This document shows, in pieces, positions 24,952 to 33,322 of a stretch of 64,000 bases of DNA (its first letter is position 1; each line of letters opens with the position of its first letter). Position numbers and translations under genes: made by a program. The stretch lies in the NCBI RefSeq assembly GCF_000332995.1, contig NZ_BANS01000027.1:38259-102258 (forward strand). The letters are read 5' to 3'. The notes beneath the pieces are model-generated. The model saw nothing but the letters and a program-made list of their open reading frames with translations, was not told the DNA's origin and did no database searches. The stretch is from Gordonia amicalis NBRC 100051 = JCM 11271 (GTDB taxonomy: Bacteria; Actinomycetota; Actinomycetes; Mycobacteriales; Mycobacteriaceae).

Positions 24952-26135
24952 CACGACACCTTCTCGTACATGGTGACCACGCAGGCGCCGCCGAGTCCGA
25001 GATTGTGCTGCAACGCGATTCGGGCGTCGGTGACCTGGCGGTCGCCGGCCTGGCCGCGCAGCTGCCAGACCAGTTCGGCGCACTGTGCCAGACCGGTGGC
25101 GCCGAGCGGATGTCCCTTGGACAGCAGACCGCCGGAGGGGTTGGTCACCACACGTCCGCCGTAGGTGTTGTCGCCGTCGAGGATGAACTTCTCGGCCGTG
25201 CCCTCGGGGGTGAGGCCCAGCCCCTCGTAGGTGATGACCTCGTTGGTGCTGAAGCAGTCGTGCAGTTCGACCACGGGGATGTCGGTGGGCTCGACGCCGG
25301 ACTGCTCGTAGACCTCCGCGGCGGCCTTGGCCGTCATGTCGTAGCCGGCGACACGCATCATGTCGGTGGTGTCGTAGGTGCCGGGCAGATCGGTGACCAG
25401 CGACTGGGCGCGGATACGAATGGTGGAGTCGATGCCGCGCGCACGTGCGAACTCTTCGCTGCACACGATCGCGGCGGCGGCGCCGTTGGTCGGCGGGCAG
25501 CACATGAGGAGGGTGAGCGGGCCCCAGATCTGCTTGGAGTTCATCACCGTGTCGAGATCGATGGGGTCACGGAACACCGCGTGCGGGTTGCGGCCGGCGT
25601 GCGTGCGGGCCTTCACCGACACCCGGCCGAAGATCTCGTTGGTGACGCCGTAACGGGACATGTACTCCACGCCCGCCCCACCGAACATCTTTGCGGCCAT
25701 CGGAGCAGGCTGGTCACCGTTCGGGCGGGAGGCGGCGATGTTCTCCCCGCGTTCGGTGGGACTGGGCCGGTCGCCGTAACCGTTGACGAGGGCGCCGGGC
25801 TGCATCTGTTCGAAACCGAGGGCCAGCACGCAGTCGGCCTGACCGGAGGCGACTGCCTGCCGTGCGAGCCAGAGCGCCGAGGAACCCGTCGAACAGTTGT
25901 TGTTGACGTTCACGACCGGGATGCCGGTCATGCCGACCTCGTAGAGGGCGTTCTGGCCCGACGTCGAGTCGCCGTACACGTAGCCGACGTAGGCCTGCTG
26001 CACGTCGGAGTAGTCCAGGCCGGCGTCGGCCAAGGCCGATCTGGTTGCCGCAGCACCCATCTCGTTGTACGTGCCGCTCTTGCCGGGCTTGGTGAACGGG
26101 ACCATCCCGACACCGCTGATGCAGACGTTTGCCAT
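24951..26135 (-). CDS. SCPx-type thiolase / lipid-transfer protein (Ltp family)
   Basis: A 394-residue thiolase-fold protein. The nucleophile position is Cys81 in VNNNCSTGSSAL. HDCFSTNE supplies the His of the SCP-2 thiolase group, and GHPLGATG is the C-terminal loop. It is shorter than full SCPx and has no sterol-carrier domain. Relatives include the Ltp proteins of actinobacterial steroid side-chain breakdown, which cleave CoA thioesters by thiolysis or retro-aldol reaction. It leads the operon with two hotdog proteins, so hydration and cleavage of one intermediate are probably sequential steps. The ATG at 26135 faces the divergent SDR-hydratase operon. Confidence 0.88.
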   Translation of the reverse strand: MANVCISGVGMVPFTKPGKSGTYNEMGAAATRSALADAGLDYSDVQQAYVGYVYGDSTSGQNALYEVGMTGIPVVNVNNNCSTGSSALWLARQAVASGQADCVLALGFEQMQPGALVNGYGDRPSPTERGENIAASRPNGDQPAPMAAKMFGGAGVEYMSRYGVTNEIFGRVSVKARTHAGRNPHAVFRDPIDLDTVMNSKQIWGPLTLLMCCPPTNGAAAAIVCSEEFARARGIDSTIRIRAQSLVTDLPGTYDTTDMMRVAGYDMTAKAAAEVYEQSGVEPTDIPVVELHDCFSTNEVITYEGLGLTPEGTAEKFILDGDNTYGGRVVTNPSGGLLSKGHPLGATGLAQCAELVWQLRGQAGDRQVTDARIALQHNLGLGGACVVTMYEKVS

Positions 26136-26419
26136 GGGCGTTCGTCCTTCCTGTGTGAGACTCAGAAGAGTGTGATGTGGAGCCTACTATAACGACGACT
26201 AACAAACGAGCGGATATCGCGACTAAAACTGGGGACTGACTCCAGATTTGCTTGTAGTTAGTATTCACCACGATTGTGACTCACGTCGCAGCAAGTCATG
26301 TAGGGCGGTGTCGCACACGCGAGCCCCGCCGGCGACGACCATCGCCGGCGCATCCACCATCCATCGATCAACGCCCGGCCGTTCGCCGAACGGGATCGAT
26401 CAATCACGAGGAGAAACAC
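26136..26419. promoter_or_regulatory. Divergent promoter region of the two catabolic operons
   Basis: A 284-base region between the thiolase operon (minus) and the SDR operon (plus), AT-rich compared with its neighbours. It holds actaac at 26198-26203 and the inverse gttagt at 26257-26262. The sequence ctaacaa (26199-26205) recurs near 24080, just upstream of the double-headed TetR gene. These are candidate half-sites for that regulator; the evidence is repetition only. Confidence 0.4.
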
Positions 26420-27244
26420 GTGAACCAGCCGAAACTGCAGAACAAGGTGGCACTGGTGTCGGGATCCGGACGCGGGATCGGCCGGGCCGTCGCGCTGAAG
26501 CTGGCCTCGGAAGGCGCGAAGGTCGTCGTCAACGATCTCGATCCAGAGCCCGCCAAAGAGGTCATCGCCGAGATCGAGGCGCTCGGCGGACAGGCGGTGT
26601 CCTGCATCGGCAGCGTGACCGACGCGGATTTCGCCCAGCGGTTCGTCACCACTGCGACCGACAACTTCGGCGGTATCGACATCATCGTCAACAACGCCGG
26701 GTACACGTGGGACAACGTCATCCAGAAGATGACCGACCAGCAGTGGGAGGACATCATCGACGTCCACCTCACCGCACCGTTCCGCATCCTCCGCGCGGCC
26801 CAGCCGGTCATCAGTGCGGCGGTCAAGCGCGAGCGCGAGCAGGGTGCCGTCCCGTGCCGCAAGGTCGTCAACATCTCGTCGACCTCGGGCCTGCAGGGCA
26901 ACCCCGGCCAGGCCAACTACTCGTCGGCCAAGGCCGGCATGATCGGCCTGACCAAGACGATCGCCAAGGAGTGGGGTCGCTACAACGTCACCGTCAACGC
27001 CGTGGCCTACGGCGTCATCAACACCCGGCTGACGTCGGTCACCACCCCGGCCAAGACCATCAAGGTCGAGGACCGCGACATCAAGGTCGGCGTCAACCCG
27101 GCGGTCATGGAGGCGGCGACCAAGCAGATCGCGCTCGGCCGGGCCGGCACCGTCGAGGAAGCGGCCGGCGCCGTCTACCTGCTCTGCAGCCCCGAGTCGA
27201 GCTACATCACCGGCGAGACGATCGTCTGCGGCGGCGGGCTGTGA
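26420..27244 (+). CDS. Short-chain dehydrogenase/reductase (3-oxoacyl reductase-like)
   Basis: A 274-residue SDR starting at GTG 26420, which has a GAGGAG ribosome site. The cofactor loop GSGRGIG, VNNAGY, the catalytic Ser in VNISSTSG and the Tyr-Lys pair in NYSSAK are all present, and the C-terminus is GETIVCGGGL. The VNDLD motif suggests NAD. Compared with FabG it has an insertion of about 10 residues before the active-site Ser (AAVKREREQGAVPCRKV) and one near the substrate loop. Similar proteins in steroid-type beta-oxidation act as 3-hydroxyacyl-CoA dehydrogenases. The stop overlaps the next start as GTGA. Confidence 0.88.
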   Translation: MNQPKLQNKVALVSGSGRGIGRAVALKLASEGAKVVVNDLDPEPAKEVIAEIEALGGQAVSCIGSVTDADFAQRFVTTATDNFGGIDIIVNNAGYTWDNVIQKMTDQQWEDIIDVHLTAPFRILRAAQPVISAAVKREREQGAVPCRKVVNISSTSGLQGNPGQANYSSAKAGMIGLTKTIAKEWGRYNVTVNAVAYGVINTRLTSVTTPAKTIKVEDRDIKVGVNPAVMEAATKQIALGRAGTVEEAAGAVYLLCSPESSYITGETIVCGGGL

Positions 27245-28142
27245 CCACGAGCGTGCACACCCGGCACGCGGGGCAGGAGTACATCGAGATCTCCTACGAG
27301 GCGGCCGACGGTGTCGCGGTCATCACTCTCGACGCGCCGGACCGGATGAATGCCTTCCGGGTGCCGATGCTGGTGGACCTGCTGCGTGCGCTCGCAGTCG
27401 CCGAAGAGGATCCGGACGTGCGGGCAGTCATCGTCACCGGCGCGGGCAGGGCCTTCTCCGTGGGGGCCGCACTCGACGGTCCCGACACGCTGACCAAGGC
27501 GCTCGCCGAGGATGTCGACGGGCACACCCCGACGGGTTACCGCGAACCCGCGGGCCGGATCAGCGAGTTCCTCTTCACCATGCGCAGCCGGTCATCGCCG
27601 CGTTCAACGGGCACGCGATCGGCGGCGGCGCGACCATCGCCGCGGCGATGGACATCCGGATCGCCAGTGAGAAGGCGCGTTTCGGGTTCGTCTTCAATCG
27701 TCGCGGGGTGGTCCCCGAAGGCGGATCGTCGTGGTTCCTGCCCCGTCTGGTCGGGATCGGACGCGCCACCGACTGGATCCTGTCCGGTCGGGTGTTCGGA
27801 GCCGACGAGGCCCTCGCGGCCGGATTCCTCACCAAGGTGGTGCCCGCGGATCAGGTGCTGGCCGCGGCCCACGAATACGCCCAGCAGTTCGTGCGGGACA
27901 CCTCGCCGACGTCGGTGGCTCTGGCCAAGCACCTCATCGCCAACAGCTGGCGTCACGACCATCCGGCGGCGGCCGCGGCCGACGAGTCCCGTGCGTACGC
28001 CGCACGTGTCGAATCCGTGGATGCCGGCGAGGGGATCATGTCGTTCATCGAGCATCGCGATGCGACCTTCCCCGCGCTGGATGCCGAGGCCTACCAGTCG
28101 ATCCTGGATCTCAACGACGCTCATCGAGGAGCATCATCATGA
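27241..28142 (+). pseudogene. Enoyl-CoA hydratase/isomerase gene with a frameshift
   Basis: From GTG 27241 the frame gives a normal crotonase N-terminus (VAVITLDAPDRMNAFRVPM, then AVIVTGAGRAFSVGA) and breaks at about 27586. The protein then continues in another frame: PVIAAFNGHAIGGGATIAAA, followed by MDIRIASEKARFGFVF and the C-terminal half to 28142. Restoring one A, so that cgcagccg becomes cgcaagccg, rejoins both parts with the expected Arg-Lys-Pro-Val. Restored, it would be about 300 residues with the oxyanion-hole segments intact. It sits between the SDR and the DUF7065-like gene with 4-base overlaps on both sides. The lesion is a true mutation or a sequencing error. Confidence 0.85.
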
Positions 28143-28760
28143 CGACCGACTTCACCGTCTGCAAGTACGGCGCCGACGCCGAGGGCACACACGAGTACGC
28201 CGGGGTCCACAACTTCAACGAGAGTGTGTACTTCAATTTCGTCGATCCCATCTCGCAACTCGGCGGACTGGTCCGCATCGGCAATCGCCCCGGACTGGGC
28301 TACAGCGAGACGTCGGTCCAGCTGACCCTGCCGGGCGGGGCGATCGCGTTCCGTGCGGGACGGATCAAGCGGGAGGACAACGACGATTTCCGCGGTGGGC
28401 AGGGGCTCGACATCGTCATCACCGAGCCCACCCGCAAGGCCGAGATCACCTAGCGCAATTCTGTTGCGCGGGTGGTTCATCCGTCGCTGATGGCCGAGAA
28501 CGGCCGGATCGCCCTGAAGAACGCACCGGCCGAGGAATGCGAGATCTCGCTGTCCTATGAGGCGTCGACCCCGATGTTCACGATCCGCGGCGACGGCGAC
28601 TGCACCCCGGGCAGTTCCACGATCGCCAGTGACCACTACGAGCAGTTCGGCCACCTGTCGGGGAGTATCCGCGTCGGCGGCCGCACCTGGGTGCTGGACA
28701 AGGTGACCTCGTTCCGGGACCACTCCTGGGGTCCTCGCGAGTGGGCTTCCTACACAGGCC
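28139..28760 (+). pseudogene. DUF7065/DUF7064-like protein gene: amber codon and lost 3' end
   Basis: ATG 28139 overlaps the hydratase stop (ATGA). The first part (FNESVYFNFVDPISQLGGLV, then RIGNRPGLGYSETSV) matches the family start. An in-frame TAG at 28451-28453 replaces what should be a sense codon, since the same frame continues with VARVVHPSLMAENGR and a second domain ending at SFRDHSWGPREW. After this family signature the frame loses similarity at about 28745, where a RibB-like sequence begins in another frame. So the gene has a nonsense codon and a 3' deletion. Intact relatives are about 300 residues and occur in catabolic clusters; their function is unclear. Confidence 0.7.
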
Positions 28761-28784
28761 CTCGCCGAGATCGGCGCCGGACGT

Positions 28785-29333
28785 GTGGTCGTCCTCGCCG
28801 ACCCGCCCAGCGGACGGTCGTATCTGCTCCTCGCCGGCGAGGTGGCGACCACCGAATCGCTGGCATTCGTCATCCGGCACGGTTCCGGTCTGGTGCAGGT
28901 GGCGATGGCGTTCGAGGATTGCGTCCGACTGCAGCTTCCGCCGATGTGGCCGCTCGCCGAGCAGCCGGGTGGAGCGTTCCAGACGGTCGCGGTCGACGCC
29001 GCGACGGGCATCGGGACCGGCATCTCCGCGGCGGATCGGGCGCACACGGTCCGCACGCTCGCCGACCCCACGACCACGGCGTCGGATCTGACGCGGCCGG
29101 GTCATGTCGTCCCGCTGCTGGTCCGATCCGATGTACCGGGCCCGGAAGCAGCGGCCCTCCGGTTCGCGGCCACGGCCGGTGTCCGCCCTGCGATGGCGTT
29201 GTGTGAACTGGTCTCTCACGTCGACGAGACCGCGATGGCCGGCGTCGACGAGGCACTGGTCTTCGCCCGGGATTTCGCGCTGAGCGCGGTGTTCACCTCC
29301 GACCTCGAGGAGGTCCTGCTGCGGGCGTCGTGA
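28785..29333 (+). CDS. RibB-like protein (DHBP synthase fold), 5'-truncated and missing the acidic signature
   Basis: 182 residues similar to 3,4-dihydroxy-2-butanone 4-phosphate synthase: FVIRHGSGLVQVAM, ATGIGTGISAADRAHTVR, DLTRPGHVVPLLVRS and AMALCELV are clear. The reading frame is family-like already from about 28755 (QALAEIGAGR), but no start codon is found there, so GTG 28785 is the first candidate and the N-terminus is clipped. The acidic DDEDRENEGD loop that binds ribulose phosphate and Mg2+ is replaced by ADPPSGRSY, so catalysis is doubtful. Probably a fused remnant next to the truncated DUF7065-like gene, though it could still be expressed. Confidence 0.6.
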   Translation: MVVLADPPSGRSYLLLAGEVATTESLAFVIRHGSGLVQVAMAFEDCVRLQLPPMWPLAEQPGGAFQTVAVDAATGIGTGISAADRAHTVRTLADPTTTASDLTRPGHVVPLLVRSDVPGPEAAALRFAATAGVRPAMALCELVSHVDETAMAGVDEALVFARDFALSAVFTSDLEEVLLRAS

Positions 29334-29345
29334 CCCCTCGGCGCT

Positions 29346-30371
29346 TCAGAACCGGGGCGGGAGTTCGAGACCGTTCGGGAGCGAACCGGGCGGCACCGAG
29401 GCCGGGTGCGGTGGCGGCGGCACGGCCACGACGTTCCCGCTGCCGACGCCGCGGACGATCCGGCGCGGCCGGAGCAGCATCGCTCCGGCCCGGGTGCGGT
29501 CACGAAGAGCCGCGGCGCGCCAGGTGAGGACCGGATGAGTCGAGACCGCGTTGACCAGATGCACGAAGAATCCGCGTTCGTGGGTGGCGCGGTCGGCGAA
29601 CTGGTCGAAATCGACCGCGGACAGCATGTACTTTCCGGCGGCCAGGACACCGATCGCCCCCGGTGCGCCCACCGGTTTCGCGTAGTAGCCGTAGTTGTCG
29701 GCGCTGTACTCCTGTGCTCGCGAGAGGGCACCGCCGAGCAGCGGGATGCTCGTCCCGAGGACCGTCGCCAACTGACGCCAGTACGACGTGTGACCGGCCG
29801 CGATGTGCCCGATCTCGTGGCCGATGATGAACTCCAGCGCCTCCGGGCTGCGGGCGGCACCGCCGACCTCGAACAGGTCGGAGTAGACCACGACGAATCG
29901 CCGGAACCCGTGGCCGGACGCGAAGGCATTGATCTGCCCGTTGCCGAGTACGACGTAGGCGTCCGGCACGTACTCCAGACCGAAGCGGGCGGCGGCCTCG
30001 ACCACCATCCGATAGCCCTCCGGGAACTGGGTGGGCGTCATCTGCACACCGTTCACCCGCGGCGTCGCATAGGTGAGACCGCGGATCACGAACAGCACCA
30101 ACGGAAAGGCCAACGCGCCCAACAGGATCTGGTTCACCATGCCGAGTGCGACGAGGATGATGATCGCCGCGTAGAGCACCGTCGTGGTCAGGATGACGAG
30201 GATCAGGACGGGGATCTCCCAGGGATGCAGTTGCGGACGCACGGCGAAGCGGGCCGCTCGCAGCCAGTGTCGTGACGGATCGGGGGCTGTTTCCGGGAGG
30301 GGATCGACGACCCCGGGCACGTTCGGGATCGGGTTCATCGACGCTCGGGGGATGGGCGCAGGCGTGTCCAC
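29346..30371 (-). CDS. M48 family membrane zinc metalloprotease
   Basis: 341 residues. Two membrane segments lie near 54-76 and 82-98. The zinc motif HEIGH is at 185-189, and the third-ligand segment EYSAD at 221-225. Family members (HtpX/Ste24-like) degrade misfolded membrane proteins at the cytoplasmic face. The C-terminus is Pro-rich. GTG 30371 and ATG 30338 are both possible starts; neither has a strong ribosome site. It lies divergent from rpiB with 22 bases between starts. The gene ends 9 bases from the RibB-like stop, at the border between the degraded catabolic cluster and the conserved backbone. Confidence 0.85.
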   Translation of the reverse strand: MDTPAPIPRASMNPIPNVPGVVDPLPETAPDPSRHWLRAARFAVRPQLHPWEIPVLILVILTTTVLYAAIIILVALGMVNQILLGALAFPLVLFVIRGLTYATPRVNGVQMTPTQFPEGYRMVVEAAARFGLEYVPDAYVVLGNGQINAFASGHGFRRFVVVYSDLFEVGGAARSPEALEFIIGHEIGHIAAGHTSYWRQLATVLGTSIPLLGGALSRAQEYSADNYGYYAKPVGAPGAIGVLAAGKYMLSAVDFDQFADRATHERGFFVHLVNAVSTHPVLTWRAAALRDRTRAGAMLLRPRRIVRGVGSGNVVAVPPPPHPASVPPGSLPNGLELPPRF

Positions 30372-30381
30372 GCCCTCAATC

Positions 30382-30387
30382 TATAGT
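30382..30387 (+). promoter_or_regulatory. -10 element of a leaderless rpiB transcript
   Basis: TATAGT lies exactly 6 bases before the rpiB ATG at 30394, and no ribosome site is seen. This spacing places the transcription start on the A of the start codon, the standard layout of leaderless genes in Mycobacteriales. Confidence 0.6.
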
Positions 30388-30393
30388 GGCGCC

Positions 30394-30873
<480 letters not shown>

Positions 30874-30876
30874 CCG

Positions 30877-31680
30877 GTGCCCGAGGGCCACACCCTGCAC
30901 CGGCTCGCCCGCCGGCAGCAGCGACTCTTCGGAGGTCGCCGGGTCCGGGTGAGCAGCCCTCAGGGGCGATTCGCCGACGGCGCGGCCGCCGTGGACGGGA
31001 TGACCTTCCACGCTGCGGAGGCGTGGGGCAAACACCTGCTGCACCGCTATCGCGACGGTCGGACCGAGCGGATGGTGCACATCCACCTCGGCCTCTACGG
31101 TGCCTTCACCGAGCTGACCGCACCGTTGCCCGAACCGGTCGGACAGGTTCGGCTGCGCATCGAGAGCGAGGAGACCGGTACCGATCTGCGCGGTCCGACG
31201 GCGTGTGAGCTCTACCACCCCACCGACCTCGACGCTCTGATCGCGAGGCTGGGTCCGGATCCTCTCCGCCGTGACGCCGACCCGGAACGGGCGTGGGCGG
31301 CCATCTCCCGGTCGTCGCGCCCGATCGGTGCGCTGCTGATGGACCAGAAAGTCATCGCGGGCATCGGGAACGTGTATCGCGCCGAAGTGCTCTTCCGCGC
31401 CGGGATCGATCCCATGCGTCCCGGAAATCGGCTTCTCCGAAGCGAATTCGACGAGATGTGGCACGACCTCGTGGCGTTGATGAAGGTTGGCGTGCGTCGG
31501 GGACGTATCCATGTGGTCCGTCCTGAGGACGACCACGGAGCGCCGTCGTATGCGGCGAACCGTCCCCGGACCTATGTCTATCGCCGGGCGGGGGAGCCGT
31601 GTCGCATCTGCGGTACACCGGTCCTGCTCGCCGAACTCGATGCGCGCAAGATCTATTGGTGCCCCGTCTGCCAGACGTGA
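30877..31680 (+). CDS. nei2: Endonuclease VIII-type DNA glycosylase/AP lyase
   Basis: 267 residues starting at GTG 30877. The catalytic N-terminal Pro2-Glu3 (PEGHTLHRLA) is of the Nei rather than the MutM type. The helix-two-turn-helix KVIAGIGNVYRAEVLF and the C-terminal zinc finger (CRICG ... CPVC) are intact. It excises oxidised pyrimidines and cleaves the abasic site in base-excision repair. It is co-directional with rpiB, 3 bases downstream, and probably in one transcript with it, as for Rv2465c-Rv2464c. A separate MutM (Fpg) gene lies at 62545. Confidence 0.93.
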   Translation: MPEGHTLHRLARRQQRLFGGRRVRVSSPQGRFADGAAAVDGMTFHAAEAWGKHLLHRYRDGRTERMVHIHLGLYGAFTELTAPLPEPVGQVRLRIESEETGTDLRGPTACELYHPTDLDALIARLGPDPLRRDADPERAWAAISRSSRPIGALLMDQKVIAGIGNVYRAEVLFRAGIDPMRPGNRLLRSEFDEMWHDLVALMKVGVRRGRIHVVRPEDDHGAPSYAANRPRTYVYRRAGEPCRICGTPVLLAELDARKIYWCPVCQT

Positions 31681-31695
31681 CGCGACGCCGAGTAG

Positions 31696-31714
31696 AAAGG
31701 CTAGGCAAACCTCA
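31696..31714 (+). promoter_or_regulatory. DtxR/IdeR-like iron box upstream of the cupin gene
   Basis: The 19 bases aaaggctaggcaaacctca match 15 of 19 positions of the consensus TWAGGTTAGSCTAACCTWA, by my hand count. The central TAGGC and AACCT half-sites are intact. It lies about 55 bases before the cupin start, so iron-loaded IdeR could repress this gene. No other iron gene is adjacent. Confidence 0.55.
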
Positions 31715-31768
31715 GTAATATCTCGGGAGGATCGGGGCAGGGCGCCCCATGCCGAGACTGGGGGAAGT

Positions 31769-32206
31769 GTGTCGATAGCCGAGGACTCCCGTGTCCACGC
31801 GGGTCTGATCTCACGCGGTGAGATCTCGCCACTGAAGGACGTGCCGTTTCACGGCGCGTCCGAAGCGCCGGTCACCCGACGCGTGCTCGCCGGGGGCGAT
31901 CTGTTCCCCGAAGCCGAGAAGCGCGTCGTCGCCCACGAGATGCGGGCCGTGTCGGCCGGGAACCGGGATTACTGCGAACCGCACGTGCACGACTGTCCCG
32001 AGATCAACATCCTCCTGTCCCTCGATCATCTGGTGTACGAGATCACCTTGGGCGACGAGTCGTATGTGGTGGAGGCGCCGGCGAGCATCTACATCCCGGC
32101 CGGACTGGTCCACAGCGCGAACGTGATCGAGGGGAGCGGATTCTTCATCGCGATCATCGAGACGGCCGACTACGTCGCCAAGCCGCCACCCGGCGGCATG
32201 CTCTGA
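31769..32206 (+). CDS. Cupin-domain protein, possibly iron-regulated
   Basis: 145 residues with one cupin barrel. The first metal-binding motif EPHVHDCPEINILLSL has two His and a Glu; the second, AGLVHSANV, has the closing His. The barrel thus probably binds a metal. GTG 31769 follows a GGGGGAA ribosome site; the frame open to 31487 overlaps nei2 and is discarded. No enzyme domain is attached, so the product may be a small dioxygenase, isomerase or ligand-binding protein. The DtxR/IdeR-like box upstream suggests it belongs to iron homeostasis or siderophore metabolism; that link is inferred. Confidence 0.75.
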   Translation: MSIAEDSRVHAGLISRGEISPLKDVPFHGASEAPVTRRVLAGGDLFPEAEKRVVAHEMRAVSAGNRDYCEPHVHDCPEINILLSLDHLVYEITLGDESYVVEAPASIYIPAGLVHSANVIEGSGFFIAIIETADYVAKPPPGGML

Positions 32207-32289
32207 TCCTCCCCGTCGGGGGACGCGCTCGCGGATCTCAGCGAACCCACAGCGTCGTCTGACGTCCGCTCACATGTGCGGCCGCCACG

Positions 32290-33246
32290 ATGGATGGGGT
32301 GTACAGCGACGATCAGACCCGCGATCACGTCGTCGATGACGCCGCGCCGGCGGGTATCACGGTGTTCGTGGTGGGCGGAACCGGTGAGTCGTACCCCGGC
32401 GATGTCCGTACCGAGGTCACCGGTCTCCTCTCGGCGGTGACCGATGAACTCGACGAACGATTCGACTCCCGCTGGGTCGCCTACCCGGCGAGCTACGGTC
32501 CGGCACCCCACCCCGGCGGCATGAGCTTCGCCGACAGCGTGGCGATCGGCGCCCGACGACTGTCCGGGCTGCTCGAGCGGACCGCGGGACCGGTTGCCCT
32601 GCTGGGCTATTCGCAGGGCGCCGTGGTGATCCGGGCTGCGCTCGCCGGGTTGTGGACGCGGGGTGATCCCGTCGTCACGCGTCTTCTCGGCGTCGGACTC
32701 GTCGCGGACCCGCACCAGCCGCCCGGTGCGGTACCCGGCTGCGACGGATGGGGTGTCGCGGGTCCCGGTGCGGAACTGCCGCCAGGACTCCCGGTGATGT
32801 GGGTGGGCGCTCCCGACGACGTGATCTGCAACGCGCGTGCCGACTCACTCGTCCGTGACTTCGCCGACCTGACGCGGGCGATGACCTTCGCCGCACTGGG
32901 CCGGTGGGGATGCAATGCGTGGGAGGTGCTGCGTCGCAATGCTTTCCAGAACGCGCGCCGCACCGCGGTGCGCCCGTCGCAGTGGCGGCGCGACGTTCAC
33001 CGACTGGCCTCGGCTTGGTGGGAGATCCGCTGCTATCTGCCGTCGATGATGCGCATTCTCGGGATCGTGCTGACGAACTCGCCGGGCGGACGCCACACCT
33101 CGTACCAGTACGAGCCGTACCGTCGCGGATCCGTCACCGATCCCGCCTCGACCGGATGCCAGGTGATCGCGGGTTGGCTCCAGGTGCAGGCGACCTTCGC
33201 CGATGAGGTCCCCGCTGTTTCCCCGGGCCCCGTCCGGGCCGCATGA
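32290..33246 (+). CDS. Cutinase/LysB-like alpha/beta-hydrolase (serine esterase)
   Basis: 318 residues with a cutinase-type fold: VFVVGGTGESYPGD strand-loop, WVAYPASYGP, and the nucleophile elbow GYSQG with Ser108. It has no signal peptide or membrane segment. The layout resembles the PE-PPE/cutinase group and the LysB mycolyl-arabinogalactan esterases of actinophages; those cut the ester bond between mycolic acids and arabinogalactan. The long C-terminal region has many Trp and Tyr residues (RGSVTDPASTGCQVIAGW). Whether this one is a housekeeping esterase or phage-derived is open. It ends 14 bases before a strong hairpin, and the next gene converges on it. Confidence 0.7.
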   Translation: MDGVYSDDQTRDHVVDDAAPAGITVFVVGGTGESYPGDVRTEVTGLLSAVTDELDERFDSRWVAYPASYGPAPHPGGMSFADSVAIGARRLSGLLERTAGPVALLGYSQGAVVIRAALAGLWTRGDPVVTRLLGVGLVADPHQPPGAVPGCDGWGVAGPGAELPPGLPVMWVGAPDDVICNARADSLVRDFADLTRAMTFAALGRWGCNAWEVLRRNAFQNARRTAVRPSQWRRDVHRLASAWWEIRCYLPSMMRILGIVLTNSPGGRHTSYQYEPYRRGSVTDPASTGCQVIAGWLQVQATFADEVPAVSPGPVRAA

Positions 33247-33259
33247 GGAATCCATACGA

Positions 33260-33300
33260 CGACGAGGGCCGGTCACCGTGTCGGTGACCGGCCCTCGTCG
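33260..33300. terminator. Bidirectional hairpin terminator
   Basis: A perfect 19-bp inverted repeat (33260-33278 and 33282-33300) with a 3-nt loop. It lies between the convergent esterase and L,D-transpeptidase genes. Confidence 0.85.
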
Positions 33301-33322
33301 GAGTCGGATGCGGGGGAGAGGG

